Positions 21,697 through 34,739 of a stretch of 64,000 nt of DNA are shown here, piece by piece (positions within the stretch are counted from its first letter, which is position 1; each line of letters begins with the position of its first letter). The notes below the pieces were generated by a model, which made no database searches, was not told the DNA's origin, and saw nothing but the letters and a program-made list of their open reading frames with translations. Both the position numbers and the translations under genes were made by a program. Source of the stretch: Siphonodentalium dalli. Its lineage: Eukaryota > Mollusca > Scaphopoda > Gadilida > Siphonodentaliidae. Where the stretch lies: the NCBI GenBank assembly GCA_032622095.1, contig CP136065.1, forward strand, positions 41,143,503-41,207,502, written 5' to 3'.

Positions 21697-22774
21697 TTTG
21701 ACTTTAGGTCAGAAATCCGTAAATGAGACACAGTATCATGAATGCAGTTTGCGTGATGCATCGGGGGAACTCCCATCACTGAACCCACTTAAATGTTCTG
21801 AAATCTCAACCGATTCGGTTAAACAAATAACTACGACTCCAGTCGCTTCACCGCCCAAATCTCAAGCTATGATCAATAAAAGTTTCGGATCGCCGTCACA
21901 AATTAAGAGGTGCGTTTATACGACACCGAGTAAAATCAAAAAATTATCTTCGAAACACAACATAATAAAAACTCTTACCCCGAGGAAAATTGAACGGATT
22001 CAAGGCAGCCATTGGTTATGTGATGATATCGTTAGGCAATTTCAAAGCCTTCTTGCAAATGAGTTTCCAGTAATACGTGGTTTTCTTGACACATTGTATG
22101 CCCCGGTTAAAGAATCGAAAATGGGCCGATTTGTCCACAAGGACACAAACCTTCTCAGTAATTTTGGACCCACATAAATCGTTGCTCAAGTTCACTACAC
22201 TGGACACAGTCATTGGGTATCATCAACATACGTACCAAACGATAACGATGATGCCGTGTATCTCTTCGACTCCCTCTTTTCGCAATCAGATCCGATGACG
22301 ACATCCACAAAAATTCAGCTATGGTCCATGTACGGAAGCAACTCCGCTCTGGGGGTATTGAGGGTAAGGATTCCACATATACAGAAACAGTATAATAGCT
22401 CTGATTGCGGGGTATTTGCTTTAGCGCACCTAGTAGAATTTGGCTACAATCCCCGATATGGACGAACAGAGTCGTCCAGATTCTTACAACATTTGATGCG
22501 ACCTCATCTGACGAGTTGCCTATCGTCAGGGAAGGTTAATCGCTTTCCGAAAAATAATCTGTGTTGTAGAACCAAATTGAAATTCACAAAAGCGTTGATT
22601 CTGAAAAGCTGTTCTCATTTGGGATGCTCAATGCCTGATTGTTTCGATAACATGATTGAATGCAGTTTTTGTCGTAAATGGTATCACATTCCCTGCCAGA
22701 AGGCCGATAAGATGCCCAGAAATTGGAGATGTTTTCCTTGCCCTAAGCAATTCTTTGGTTTCAAACAACAATAA
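21697..22774 (+). pseudogene. Truncated Ulp1-PHD transposon fragment, copy 2
   Basis: Carries only the part from LTLGQKSVNE onward. The 5' transposase tail and SWIM finger are absent, because the duplication starts inside the linker. The in-frame TAA is retained at 22175-22177. The catalytic His, Asp, Gln and Cys and the PHD cysteines are unchanged from copy 1. Confidence 0.8.
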
Positions 22775-22796
22775 TTTAGTCGGTAATAACGTAACT

Positions 22797-23458
22797 GCTG
22801 TCTGTCATGACATATACATACTCATTCGATAGGCCGGTTGCTCCTGTGGCATCGGTCAGTCGCAAATCTCGCCCAACGTTCCACCTCGGGCGAGGCTTGT
22901 TTACCTCATGTTGGATATGTTCGATGCCATGCGATCAATCGGGCTATTAGTGATTATTGTATGCTATGCCATATCCACATTGATTTTAGGGATACGATTC
23001 ATATGCGATATTATCGAGAAATAGTGCTGTCTGTCATGAAATATACATACTCATTCGATAGGCCGGTTGCTCCTGTGGCATCGGGCAGTCGCAATTCTCG
23101 CCCAACGTTCCACCTCGGGCGAGGCTTGTTTACCTCATGTTGGGTATGTTCGATGCCATGCGATCAACTGGGCTATTAGTGATTATTGTATGCTATGCCA
23201 TATCCACATTGATTTTAGGGATAAGATTTAATGCGATATTATCGATATAGTGCTGTCTGTCATGAGATATACATACCCATTCGATAGGCCGGTTGCTCTT
23301 GTGGCATCGGGCAGTCGCAATTCTCGCCCAACGTTCCACCTAGGGCGAGGCTTGTTTACCTCATGTTGGGTATGTTCGATGCCATGCGATCAACCGGGCT
23401 ATTTGTGATTATTGTACGCTATGCCATATCCAGATTTTGCTACTCTGGCATCGGGCAG
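22797..23458. repeat. Three tandem about 228-bp repeats (copy 2)
   Basis: Same as 17823-18484, shifted by 4974 bp. Confidence 0.88.
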
Positions 23459-23839
23459 TTTTTCATGTTGTGTATAGATATACGTGTTATATATACTTGT
23501 ATATAGTATATTGTACATATATATTTAATATATTGTGATCATTTCGAAGTATCCAGCTTAAATATGAGTAAGTATGTGTTTTATTTGCTATATTTATTGT
23601 TATTAAAGTATGTGTGTCTTTTCTTATTCTTGCAATACCACGATCATTAGTTGTCACGGTCGAGTGCCCATCTTTACACCATGCGTAAACGTATGAATAA
23701 ATCGACGTATATGTAGCTTCACAAAGTACCACAAAGTTATTTGTATTTTCAGCTCCCAAAAAAAGCCAAAAAGACATAATTGCGCTCATGTGTTAGGGAT
23801 TATGCAGGTGACTTTTATTTAAATTTTTTAACCTCCCCC

Positions 23840-23845
23840 TATAAA
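23840..23845 (+). promoter_or_regulatory. TATA-box candidate of microgene copy 2
   Basis: Identical context to copy 1, 55 bp before the ATG at 23895. Confidence 0.42.
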
Positions 23846-23894
23846 CATAACACAGCGATTCCAGTTTCTATTAGCTGTTTTTAAAACGCTGAAA

Positions 23895-24757
23895 ATGGGT
23901 GCCATAACAAAATCGCTTATGGTGAGTAACTAACGCATCGCAACATTTGTCCAATACATTTAGAGTAAAGTTCAATTTATTATTAAGTATTTAGTTCACT
24001 TATTGTACCAACTGACATGATGATCATGGTATAACTGTATGTTTTATAATTTAAACATAGATTAAAGACACGGTTGGCCTTGGTGGTGGGTATCCTGTGA
24101 AAATATCTCCACCCGTTAAAAACTGCCACAAACAGAAAGAACATCAAAATGTAGATAGACTTTGTCCGTATACAAATAAGAAATATCGCATAAACAGTAT
24201 GTTATGGTCATATGTTTGATGAATGTTATGTAAACAAAGGCATAAAAAGTTACCTTTCTGGTGTTTGTTTATATTATGATGGTAAACATAAAGAGCGTTC
24301 TTTGTTGGTGAATACCTGATATGGAACTAGTAAAAGAGCGTTTATGCCATTTGTGTGTGATTAGCCAGTAGCATTGTGCTGTCTTCAGTAACACAATCAT
24401 GCTCTTGCTTAGGTAAAATATAGTAGGTCTTTATGATAACATGCTGTTTACGCGATGGTCATGGTATGTATGAACGGAACTGTATGCGTTTTAATGTTTT
24501 TCTGTTTACGGTGTTTGGAAAAAATATGAATATTTTCGACAATTATGGCCGCACGTGCCTTTAAATATCAACTCGATATCGGACATTCAGCTTCATTCAT
24601 AATCCATATCATGGTTGATAACATGTATCGATGAATTGTTTGTGGATTTGTGTGTCAGCTGGGCATCCAGGGTCACAGCGCCAAGCCGATCCTCCACGTT
24701 GGTGTGAACTGGGCAACAGGCCTGGCTAAAAGGCTAGCCGAAATTGTTGTATATTAA
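23895..24757 (+). CDS. Candidate two-exon microprotein gene, copy 2 (join 23895-23921, 24659-24757)
   Basis: Start context, donor GTGAGT, acceptor TGTGTCAG, reading phase and all 41 codons are the same as in copy 1. A C-to-G change upstream (CAGGTGAC near 23803) does not touch the TATA motif. I do not recognise the family. Confidence 0.42.
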
Positions 24758-25428
24758 AACATATCCTAGTATTATATAAAATATTTTATATAACACATAG
24801 GATTGTTTTTATACAAATGTCTGTGGATTTATGTAGATAGTAGTTCAGTAAAACGATGACATTGGAAATTGGCTTTGCAGTCAATAGTTTCAATAACATT
24901 TACTTCATTTCAATTTTTGTCAATTCCAACAATTATGAAAAATTGAAATTTAGTAATAATATCAATCATCAATTTTTCTCAATTTTACCAATTTCAAAAA
25001 ACAAATCCTATATTTCAGTTTTTCTCAATTTCAATCAAATTTATATTTTTCTCAATTTCAACAATTTCCATTTAAAAATATCGCAAAGACATACTCCCCT
25101 TGAATTTGAGTAATTGTGCCGAGTTTCACTGATCGGATTCGAGTGGTAAGTTAAATGCAAAATACCACAACCACTATAAACTATACATATATATACACAC
25201 ATATACATATCAAAAATAAAAGTCGCAAAGACACATTCCCCTTGAATGTGGGTAACCGTGCTGAGTCTTACTAATTGGACTCGAGTGGTAAAATAAGTGC
25301 AAAATAGCACAACCACTATATAATATACCCATATATAAGCACGTTGTGCTGAAACAGATATATTTGCACATCGTAATATAATAACGTATGATCATATATG
25401 GCAAGAAACGTGAGCAAAAAGTTAAGGG

Positions 25429-25834
25429 GGTATGTTTTGTCCCATGTAGAAAGCCTTGATACTGAGCGGGACAAGCGTTACAAAAGCTGATAAAAGATAT
25501 TTTTATTTTTCATCGTTATCTGCGTCTCAGTAGTAACCCTTGGGACAGAGCGATACAAGCTTTCCAGAAATTTAAGGAATCGTTTTTATTTCTAGTGATT
25601 AGCTGCGTCCCAGTAGTAACCATTGATACAGGGCGATACAAGCGTTACAGGAGTTAAAGAATCGTTTTTATTTCTAGTGATTATCTGCGCCCCAGTAGTA
25701 ATCCTTGATACAGAGCGATACAAGCGTTACAGAAGTTAAAGAATCGTTTTTATTTTCCATCGTTATCTGCGTCCCAGTAGTAACCCTTGATACAGAGCGA
25801 TACAAGCGTTACAAAAGTTTAAGGAATCGTTTTT
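25429..25834. repeat. 82-bp satellite (copy 2)
   Basis: Shifted copy of 20455-20860. Confidence 0.88.
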
Positions 25835-25948
25835 TATGTTTACCCATACCATGTATGGTAAACATAGTGTCGTTGTCCGGATTGACCACTCGTCGTTCGT
25901 CCGTCCGTCCGTCCGTCTGTCCGTCCGTCTGTCCGTCCGTAGACACTT

Positions 25949-26574
25949 TACGTGTAATGCGATAACTCAAACATTTTCTACCTGATCAAAACCAAATTTT
26001 GTATATGGGGTTCTCAGCCCAAAATACAGATCGAGTTCGAATATGGGTTTGATCCGACTTTTTTTTACAGAGTTATGGAACTTTTTCGACTTAGAATTCA
26101 CGCATTCTTCCATAACTCAAACATTTTTTATCTGATCGGAACCAAATTTGGTATGTGAGTTTCTCGGCCCAAAATACAGGCCGAGTTCGAATATGGGTTT
26201 GATCCGACTTTTTTTTACAGAGTTATGGCCCTTTTTTTACTTAGAATTCATTAATTCTGCCATAACTCAAACATTTTTTATCTGATTGTAACCAAATAAG
26301 GTATATGAGGTTCTCAGACCAACATACTGATTGAGTTCGAATATGGGTTTGATCGGATGTTTTTTAATGGAGTTATGGTTCTTTGACATATAGTTCACAC
26401 ATACTTCGATAAAGCAACCATTTTTCATCTGATAGGAGCCAAATTTGGTATATGAGTTTCTCAACTCAAAATACAGAACGAGTTTGAATATGGGTTAGAT
26501 CCAATTTGTTATACCAGAGATATGGCCCTTTTTCAACTAAGAATTTTTCCAATTATAACCCAAGTAACTTACAA
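25949..26574. repeat. About 150-bp tandem repeat (copy 2)
   Basis: Shifted copy of 20975-21600, preceded by the palindrome and GTCC tract at 25835-25944. Confidence 0.85.
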
Positions 26575-26670
26575 TTAATGAATACCTCAGCCTCACAGCT
26601 TCTCTGTGAGAGAGATAAAAAGACATGGTTTATTGAGAGTTATTTATAGCCCTCATATGTTCCCTCTGTA

Positions 26671-27748
26671 TTTGACTTTAGGTCAGAAATCCGTAAATGA
26701 GACACAGTATCATGAATGCAGTTTGCGTGATGCATCGGGGGAACTCCCATCACTGAACCCACTTAAATGTTCTGAAATCTCAACCGATTCGGTTAAACAA
26801 ATAACTACGACTCCAGTCGCTTCACCGCCCAAATCTCAAGCTATGATCAATAAAAGTTTCGGATCGCCGTCACAAATTAAGAGGTGCGTTTATACGACAC
26901 CGAGTAAAATCAAAAAATTATCTTCGAAACACAACATAATAAAAACTCTTACCCCGAGGAAAATTGAACGGATTCAAGGCAGCCATTGGTTATGTGATGA
27001 TATCGTTAGGCAATTTCAAAGCCTTCTTGCAAATGAGTTTCCAGTAATACGTGGTTTTCTTGACACATTGTATGCCCCGGTTAAAGAATCGAAAATGGGC
27101 CGATTTGTCCACAAGGACACAAACCTTCTCAGTAATTTTGGACCCACATAAATCGTTGCTCAAGTTCACTACACTGGACACAGTCATTGGGTATCATCAA
27201 CATACGTACCAAACGATAACGATGATGCCGTGTATCTCTTCGACTCCCTCTTTTCGCAATCAGATCCGATGACGACATCCACAAAAATTCAGCTATGGTC
27301 CATGTACGGAAGCAACTCCGCTCTGGGGGTATTGAGGGTAAGGATTCCACATATACAGAAACAGTATAATAGCTCTGATTGCGGGGTATTTGCTTTAGCG
27401 CACCTAGTAGAATTTGGCTACAATCCCCGATATGGACGAACAGAGTCGTCCAGATTCTTACAACATTTGATGCGACCTCATCTGACGAGTTGCCTATCGT
27501 CAGGGAAGGTTAATCGCTTTCCGAAAAATAATCTGTGTTGTAGAACCAAATTGAAATTCACAAAAGCGTTGATTCTGAAAAGCTGTTCTCATTTGGGATG
27601 CTCAATGCCTGATTGTTTCGATAACATGATTGAATGCAGTTTTTGTCGTAAATGGTATCACATTCCCTGCCAGAAGGCCGATAAGATGCCCAGAAATTGG
27701 AGATGTTTTCCTTGCCCTAAGCAATTCTTTGGTTTCAAACAACAATAA
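26671..27748 (+). pseudogene. Truncated Ulp1-PHD transposon fragment, copy 3
   Basis: Identical organisation to copy 2, with the in-frame TAA at 27149-27151. Confidence 0.8.
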
Positions 27749-27770
27749 TTTAGTCGGTAATAACGTAACT

Positions 27771-28432
27771 GCTGTCTGTCATGACATATACATACTCATT
27801 CGATAGGCCGGTTGCTCCTGTGGCATCGGTCAGTCGCAAATCTCGCCCAACGTTCCACCTCGGGCGAGGCTTGTTTACCTCACGTTGGATATGTTCGATG
27901 CCATGCGATCAATCGGGCTATTAGTGATTATTGTATGCTATGCCATATCCACATTGATTTTAGGGATACGATTCATATGCGATATTATCGAGAAATAGTG
28001 CTGTCTGTCATGAAATATACATACTCATTCGATAGGCCGGTTGCTCCTGTGGCATCGGGCAGTCGCAATTCTCGCCCAACGTTCCACCTCGGGCGAGGCT
28101 TGTTTACCTCATGTTGGGTATGTTCGATGCCATGCGATCAACTGGGCTATTAGTGATTATTGTATGCTATGCCATATCCACATTGATTTTAGGGATAAGA
28201 TTTAATGCGATATTATCGATATAGTGCTGTCTGTCATGAGATATACATACCCATTCGATAGGCCGGTTGCTCTTGTGGCATCGGGCAGTCGCAATTCTCG
28301 CCCAACGTTCCACCTAGGGCGAGGCTTGTTTACCTCATGTTGGGTATGTTCGATGCCATGCGATCAACCGGGCTATTTGTGATTATTGTACGCTATGCCA
28401 TATCCAGATTTTGCTACTCTGGCATCGGGCAG
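27771..28432. repeat. Three tandem about 228-bp repeats (copy 3)
   Basis: Shifted copy of 22797-23458. Confidence 0.88.
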
Positions 28433-28812
28433 TTTTTCATGTTGTGTATAGATATACGTGTTATATATACTTGTATATAGTAATTGTACATATATATTTT
28501 ATATATTGTGATCATTTCGAAGTATCCAGCTTAAATATGAGTAAGTATGTGTTTTATTTGCTATATTTATTGTTATTAAAGTATGTGTGTCTTTTCTTAT
28601 TCTTGCAATACCACGATCATTAGTTGTCACGGTCGAGTGCCCATCTTTACACCATGCGTAAACGTATGAATAAATCGACGTATATGTAGCTTCACAAAGT
28701 ACCACAAAGTTATTTGTATTTTCAGCTCCCAAAAAAAGCCAAAAAGACATAATTGCGCTCATGTGTTAGGGATTATGCAGGTCACTTTTATTTAAATTTT
28801 TTAACCTCCCCC

Positions 28813-28818
28813 TATAAA
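28813..28818 (+). promoter_or_regulatory. TATA-box candidate of microgene copy 3
   Basis: TATAAA 55 bp before the ATG at 28868. A C-to-T change lies just downstream (CATAATACAG). Confidence 0.42.
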
Positions 28819-28867
28819 CATAATACAGCGATTCCAGTTTCTATTAGCTGTTTTTAAAACGCTGAAA

Positions 28868-29730
28868 ATGGGTGCCATAACAAAATCGCTTATGGTGAGT
28901 AACTAACGCATCGCAACATTTGTCCAATACATTTAGAGTAAAGTTCAATTTATTATTAAGTATTTAGTTCACTTATTGTACCAACTGACATGATGATCAT
29001 GGTATAACTGTATGTTTTATAATTTAAACATAGATTAAAGACACGGTTGGCCTTGGTGGTGGGTATCCTGTGAAAATATCTCCACCCGTTAAAAACTGCC
29101 ACAAACAGAAAGAACATCAAAATGTAGATAGACTTTGTCCGTATACAAATAAGAAATATCGCATAAACAGTATGTTATGGTCATATGTTTGATGAATGTT
29201 ATGTAAACAAAGGCATAAAAAGTTACCTTTCTGGTGTTTGTTTATATTATGATGGTAAACATAAAGAGCGTTCTTTGTTGGTGAATACCTGATATGGAAC
29301 TAGTAAAAGAGCGTTTATGCCATTTGTGTGTGATTAGCCAGTAGCATTGTGCTGTCTTCAGTAACACAATCATGCTCTTGCTTAGGTAAAATATAGTAGG
29401 TCTTTATGATAACATGCTGTTTACGCGATGGTCATGGTATGTATGAACGGAACTGTATGCGTTTTAATGTTTTTCTGTTTACGGTGTTTGGAAAAAATAT
29501 GAATATTTTCGACAATTATGGCCGCACGTGCCTTTAAATATCAACTCGATATCGGACATTCAGCTTCATTCATAATCCATATCATGGTTGATAACATGTA
29601 TCGATGAATTGTTTGTGGATTTGTGTGTCAGCTGGGCATCCAGGGTCACAGCGCCAAGCCGATCCTCCACGTTGGTGTGAACTGGGCAACAGGCCTGGCT
29701 AAAAGGCTAGCCGAAATTGTTGTATATTAA
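28868..29730 (+). CDS. Candidate two-exon microprotein gene, copy 3 (join 28868-28894, 29632-29730)
   Basis: Coding exons and splice signals are unchanged from copies 1 and 2. With nearly all sequence around it also unchanged, this conservation mainly reflects recent duplication and does not by itself prove selection. Confidence 0.42.
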
Positions 29731-30401
29731 AACATATCCTAGTATTATATAAAATATTTTATATAACACATAGGATTGTTTTTATACAAATGTCTGTGGA
29801 TTTATGTAGATAGTAGTTCAGTAAAACGACGACATTGGAAATTGGCTTTGCAGTCAATAGTTTCAATAACATTTACTTCATTTCAATTTTTGTCAATTCC
29901 AACAATTATGAAAAATTGAAATTTAGTAATAATATCAATCATCAATTTTTCTCAATTTTACCAATTTCAAAAAACAAATCCTATATTTCAGTTTTTCTCA
30001 ATTTCAATCAAATTTATATTTTTCTCAATTTCAACAATTTCCATTTAAAAATATCGCAAAGACATACTCCCCTTGAATTTGAGTAATTGTGCCGAGTTTC
30101 ACTGATCGGATTCGAGTGGTAAGTTAAATGCAAAATACCACAACCACTATAAACTATACATATATATACACACATATACATATCAAAAATAAAAGTCGCA
30201 AAGACACATTCCCCTTGAATGTGGGTAACCGTGCTGAGTCTTACTAATTGGACTCGAGTGGTAAAATAAGTGCAAAATAGCACAACCACTATATAATATA
30301 CCCATATATAAGCACGTTGTGCTGAAACAGATATATTTGCACATCGTAATATAATAACTTATGATCATATATGGCAAGAAACGTGAGCAAAAAGTTAAGG
30401 G

Positions 30402-30807
30402 GGTATGTTTTGTCCCATGTAGAAAGCCTTGATACTGAGCGGGACAAGCGTTACAAAAGCTGATAAAAGATATTTTTATTTTTCATCGTTATCTGCGTCT
30501 CAGTAGTAACCCTTGGGACAGAGCGATACAAGCTTTCCAGAAATTTAAGGAATCGTTTTTATTTCTAGTGATTAGCTGCGTCCCAGTAGTAACCATTGAT
30601 ACAGGGCGATACAAGCGTTACAGGAGTTAAAGAATCGTTTTTATTTCTAGTGATTATCTGCGCCCCAGTAGTAATCCTTGATACAGAGCGATACAAGCGT
30701 TACAGAAGTTAAAGAATCGTTTTTATTTTCCATCGTTATCTGCGTCCCAGTAGTAACCCTTGATACAGAGCGATACAAGCGTTACAGAAGTTTAAGGAAT
30801 CGTTTTT
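30402..30807. repeat. 82-bp satellite (copy 3)
   Basis: Shifted copy of 20455-20860, with GTTACAGAAG replacing GTTACAAAAG in the last unit. Confidence 0.88.
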
Positions 30808-30921
30808 TATGTTTACCCATACCATGTATGGTAAACATAGTGTCGTTGTCCGGATTGACCACTCGTCGTTCGTCCGTCCGTCCGTCCGTCTGTCCGTCCG
30901 TCTGTCCGTCCGTAGACACTT

Positions 30922-31511
30922 TACGTGTAATGCGATAACTCAAACATTTTCTACCTGATCAAAACCAAATTTTGTATATGGGGTTTTCAGCCCAAAATAC
31001 AGATCGAGTTCGAATATGGGTTTGATCCGACTTTTTTTTTACAGAGTTATGGAACTTTTTCGACTTAGAATTCACGCATTCTTCCATAACTCAAACATTT
31101 TTTATCTGATCGGAACCAAATTTGGTATGTGAGTTTCTCGGCCCAAAATACAGACAGAGTTATGGCCCTTTTTTTACTTAGAATTCATTAATTCTGCCAT
31201 AACTCAAACATTTTTTATCTGATTGTAACCAAATAAGGTATATGAGGTTCTCAGACCAACATACTGATTGAGTTCGAATATGGGTTTGATCGGATGTTTT
31301 TTAATGGAGTTATGGTCCTTTGACATATAGTTCACACATACTTCGATAAAGCAACCATTTTTCATCTGATAGGAGCCAAATTTGGTATATGAGTTTCTCA
31401 ACTCAAAATACAGAACGAGTTTGAATATGGGTTAGATCCAATTTGTTATACCAGAGATATGGCCCTTTTTCAACTAAGAATTTTTCCAATTATAACCCAA
31501 GTAACTTACAA
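30922..31511. repeat. About 150-bp tandem repeat (copy 3, one unit shortened)
   Basis: The second unit jumps from CCCAAAATACAGA straight to CAGAGTTATGGCCC, losing the GAGTTCGAATATGGG segment. Confidence 0.85.
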
Positions 31512-31607
31512 TTAATGAATACCTCAGCCTCACAGCTTCTCTGTGAGAGAGATAAAAAGACATGGTTTATTGAGAGTTATTTATAGCCCTCATATGTTCC
31601 CTCTGTA

Positions 31608-32107
31608 TAAGAGACACAAATTAGTGAATTATTGGATAAATTGATTTAGCTATCTTATTAACCACAACTTAATGTGAATTTATTTAACTAGACCAATGGA
31701 GCTCTCTAAGTCCTTGGATGATGGGACTACATTGGATCAAACAGGGCAGAGATAGGTGATTTAACCCCTTTTACCCATTCCATGTCTTTTAACCTTTTCC
31801 ATTAAATAAATAATTATATTATTTTGATATCTCACATGGCAATTTGCAACAACATGAATAGAACTGCTTACACTATGATAGTGGTGACAGGCTCTAGAGT
31901 TTAGATGTTATATTAACCCTTCTATATTGACTCATACATTCCAATAATTTGTGTTATTACTGGTTATTATGTACATTTGCCATATACTACTTTAGATCAT
32001 AACAGTATACTCTATAATTCAACATTAAAAGATTATGATTCTGATTATAACAATTTACTATCGCCAAGGGATGGGTTAAACATCTGCCGATCGTGATCGG
32101 CCTCTCG
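31608..32107. other. Unique AT-rich spacer
   Basis: Separates the triplication from the next satellite. No gene seen. Confidence 0.5.
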
Positions 32108-32690
32108 TATTTCTAGTGATTATCTGCGTCCCAGTAGTAACCCTTAATACAGAGCGATTAAAGCGTTACAGTAGTTAAAGAATCGTTTTTATTTCTAGTG
32201 ATTATCTGCGTCTCAGTAGTAACCCTTGATACACTCAGAGCAATACAAGCGTTACAGATTCTTATAGAGGTGATTTTATTTCTCATCGTTCTCTGCATCC
32301 CAGTAGTAACCCTTGATACAGAGCGATACAAGCGTTACAAAAGTTTAAGGAATCGTTTTTATTTCTAGTGATTATCTGCGTCCCAGTAGTAACCCTTGAT
32401 ACAGAGCGATACAAGCGTTACAGAAGTTAAAGAATCGTTTTTATTTCTAGTGATTATCTGCGTCTCAGTAGTAACCCTTGATACAGAGCGATACAAGCGT
32501 TACAAAAGTTAAAGAGTCTTCTTTATTTCTAGTGATTATCTGCGTCCCAGTAGTAACCCTTGATACAGAGCGATACAAGCGTTACAGAAGTTTAAGGAAT
32601 CGTTTTCATTTCTAGTGACTATCTGCGTCCCAGTAGTAACCCTTGATACAGAGCGATACAAGCGTTACAGAAGTTAAAGAATCGATATAG
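32108..32690. repeat. 82-bp satellite, separate array of about seven units
   Basis: Same unit as inside the triplicated segment. One unit carries a small insertion (CACTCAGAGCAATACAAG near 32232). Confidence 0.88.
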
Positions 32691-33450
32691 TTGACTTATG
32701 TTTAAACTGCACGGGCTCTAATTTAGGGTTCACCATATTAAGGGCCCATTAAGGAAAATGGGTAGGTGACTAAATCTTTGGATTCTGGGAATATAATATG
32801 GATGTTGGGACATATCTGGACTGTCCAGCAGCTGCACGTGACTCAGATATAGTTGAATTAGGTTTAAACTACACGGGCTCAAATTTGGGGTTCGCCATTT
32901 TAAGGGCCCATCAAAGAAAATGGGTAGGTGCCTAAATCTTTGGATTCCGGGAATATAATTTGGATGTTGGGACATATCTGGAATATCCTGCATCTGTAGA
33001 TGACTCATATATAGTTGACTTATGTTTAAACTACACGGGCTCAAATTTCGGGTTCACCATATAAAGGGCCCATCCTAGAAAATGGGTATGTGCCGATGCC
33101 TTTGGATACTGGGCATGTAATATATATGTTGGGACATATATCGACCGTCCTGCAACTGTACATGACTCATATATAGTTGAATTAGGTTTAAACAGCACGG
33201 GTTCAAATTTGGGGTTCACCATTTTAAGGGCCAATCAAAGTAAATGGGTAGGTGCCTAAATCTTCGAATTCTCTGAATATATTTTAAACATGGATGTTGG
33301 GACATATCTGGAACCCCCTGCATCCGTACATGACTCAGGTATAGTTGAATTAGGTTTAAAGAGCACGGGTTCAAATTTGGGGTTCACCATTTTAAGGGCC
33401 CATCATAGAAAATGGGTATGTGCCTATACCTTTCGATTCTAGTATATAAT
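32685..33450. repeat. About 160-bp tandem repeat, five direct units
   Basis: Each unit runs TATAGTTGAATTAGGTTTAA, CACGGGCTCAAATTTGGGG, TTCACCATTTTAAGGGCCCAT, AAAATGGGTAGGTGCC, GGATGTTGGGACATATCTGG. Unit starts are near 32685, 32845, 33006, 33168 and 33337. Confidence 0.85.
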
Positions 33451-33553
33451 ATGAACCCCAAATTGGAGCCCGTCCAGTGAAAACCTAAGTCAACTATACC
33501 TGAGTCATCTACAGATGCAGGAGGGTCCAGATATGTCCCAGTATCCATATTAT
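33450..33553 (-). repeat. Inverted unit closing the 160-bp array
   Basis: ATGAACCCCAAATTGGAGCCC onward is the reverse complement of the preceding unit, so the array ends in an inversion. Confidence 0.8.
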
Positions 33554-33632
33554 ATGCCAGAATATTAGGTATTAGGTTACCATTAATGTATTATAGGTCT
33601 TAATGTTGTGCCCGTGATCAGATCATCATTAA

Positions 33633-34066
33633 ATTTACTCAATCCGATCAGAGGGTCCCCCATATCATCACATTCCAACAACAACAACATTTTTTGAAAT
33701 GCCGCTTCAGTTATCAGAATCTAATAATTGCCCAAAAATAATGAAAATCAAAATCTACTACAGCATAAAATTGCACAAAACCTGTTATTTATCAACATTT
33801 TATTCAACGTAATTTTGCCGGTTTGTAAAATATCTGACACAAAAAGCCACTTGATTTTAGTGTTATCCATCTTTACCCGCAATTTGGTCCATGAAATTCT
33901 TCTCGTTGACTATCTATTGAGCCACTTACAATTAAAATAATAGATTTCAAACATCGATATCTGATCACTCTGAGCTGTGGTGGGTTCTTCGACTCGAATC
34001 AAATATTGTTTACCCCTGAAGCCAAGGAAATAGTAATTTGCGAGCGTTAATTCGGATTGAGTACCT
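33633..34066. mobile_element. TTAA-flanked MITE (Kolobok- or piggyBac-like), single copy
   Basis: 434 bp between TTAA at 33629-33632 and 34067-34070. The ends are inverted repeats (..ACTCAATCCG and CGGATTGAGTACCT). The interior matches both arms of 56317-57247, e.g. CCAACAACAACAACAT, GTTATCCATCTT and GCGAGCGTTAATTC. Confidence 0.7.
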
Positions 34067-34299
34067 TTAAGAGATTTATAACGTAATGGTAGGCTCGATA
34101 GGCATATACGGTCCACACTTACGTATTTATAGATGGTAAAAAATGACCGTAATTACGTATTTATATGTAATAATGTTTTGCGGATCGGGTGCACGGGGTG
34201 TGAAATAAAATAGGGAATCGGAGAAATTTTTGTAAAACCCCAAATGTACATGGTGTGATTCAATTCAATCTATATATTCTCCTGGATCATAAGCACAAT

Positions 34300-34735
34300 A
34301 TGAACCCATTTGGGGGGGGGTATATACAGGTTCAATATGAACCCATTTGGGGGGGGGGGTCTATACAGGTTCAATATGGTCTATACAGGTTCAATATGAA
34401 CCCATTTGGGGGGGTCTATACAGGTTCAATATGAACCCATTGGGGGGGGGGTCTATACAGGTTCAATACGAACCCATTTGGGGGGTCTATACAGGTTCAA
34501 TATGAACCCATTTGGGGGGTATATACAGGTTCAATATGAACCCATTTGGGGGGTCTATACAGGTTCAATATGAACCCATTTGGGGGGGGGTCTATACAGG
34601 TTCAATATGAACCCATTTGGGGGGTCTATACAGGTTCAATATGAACCCATTTGTGGGGGTCTATACAGGTTCAATATGAACCCATTTGGGGGGGGTCAAT
34701 ACAGGTTTAATATGAACCTATTTTTGGGTGTAATC
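34300..34735. repeat. About 36-bp G-rich minisatellite, about 12 units
   Basis: Unit: GGTTCAATATGAACCCATTT, a run of 5-10 G, then TCTATACA. Each unit contains the hairpin GGTTCA-ATA-TGAACC. G-run length varies between units. Confidence 0.92.
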
Positions 34736-34739
34736 GTCT

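Larger units (their letters stand above)
21697..26670. repeat. Tandem duplication unit, copy 2 (4974 bp)
   Basis: Same length as copy 1 with only scattered substitutions. It shares with copy 3, against copy 1, AAAATC for ATAATC near 21933 and AAAATGGGCC for AAAACGGGCC near 22124. Copies 2 and 3 are therefore each other's closest relatives. Confidence 0.92.
26671..31607. repeat. Tandem duplication unit, copy 3 (4937 bp)
   Basis: Ends at GTTCCCTCTGTA, after which unique sequence (TAAGAGACACAAATTAG) begins. It differs by a net 1-bp loss near 28483 and a loss of about 37 bp near 31152 in the 150-bp array, plus a few substitutions (e.g. CACGTTGG near 27881). Confidence 0.92.
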
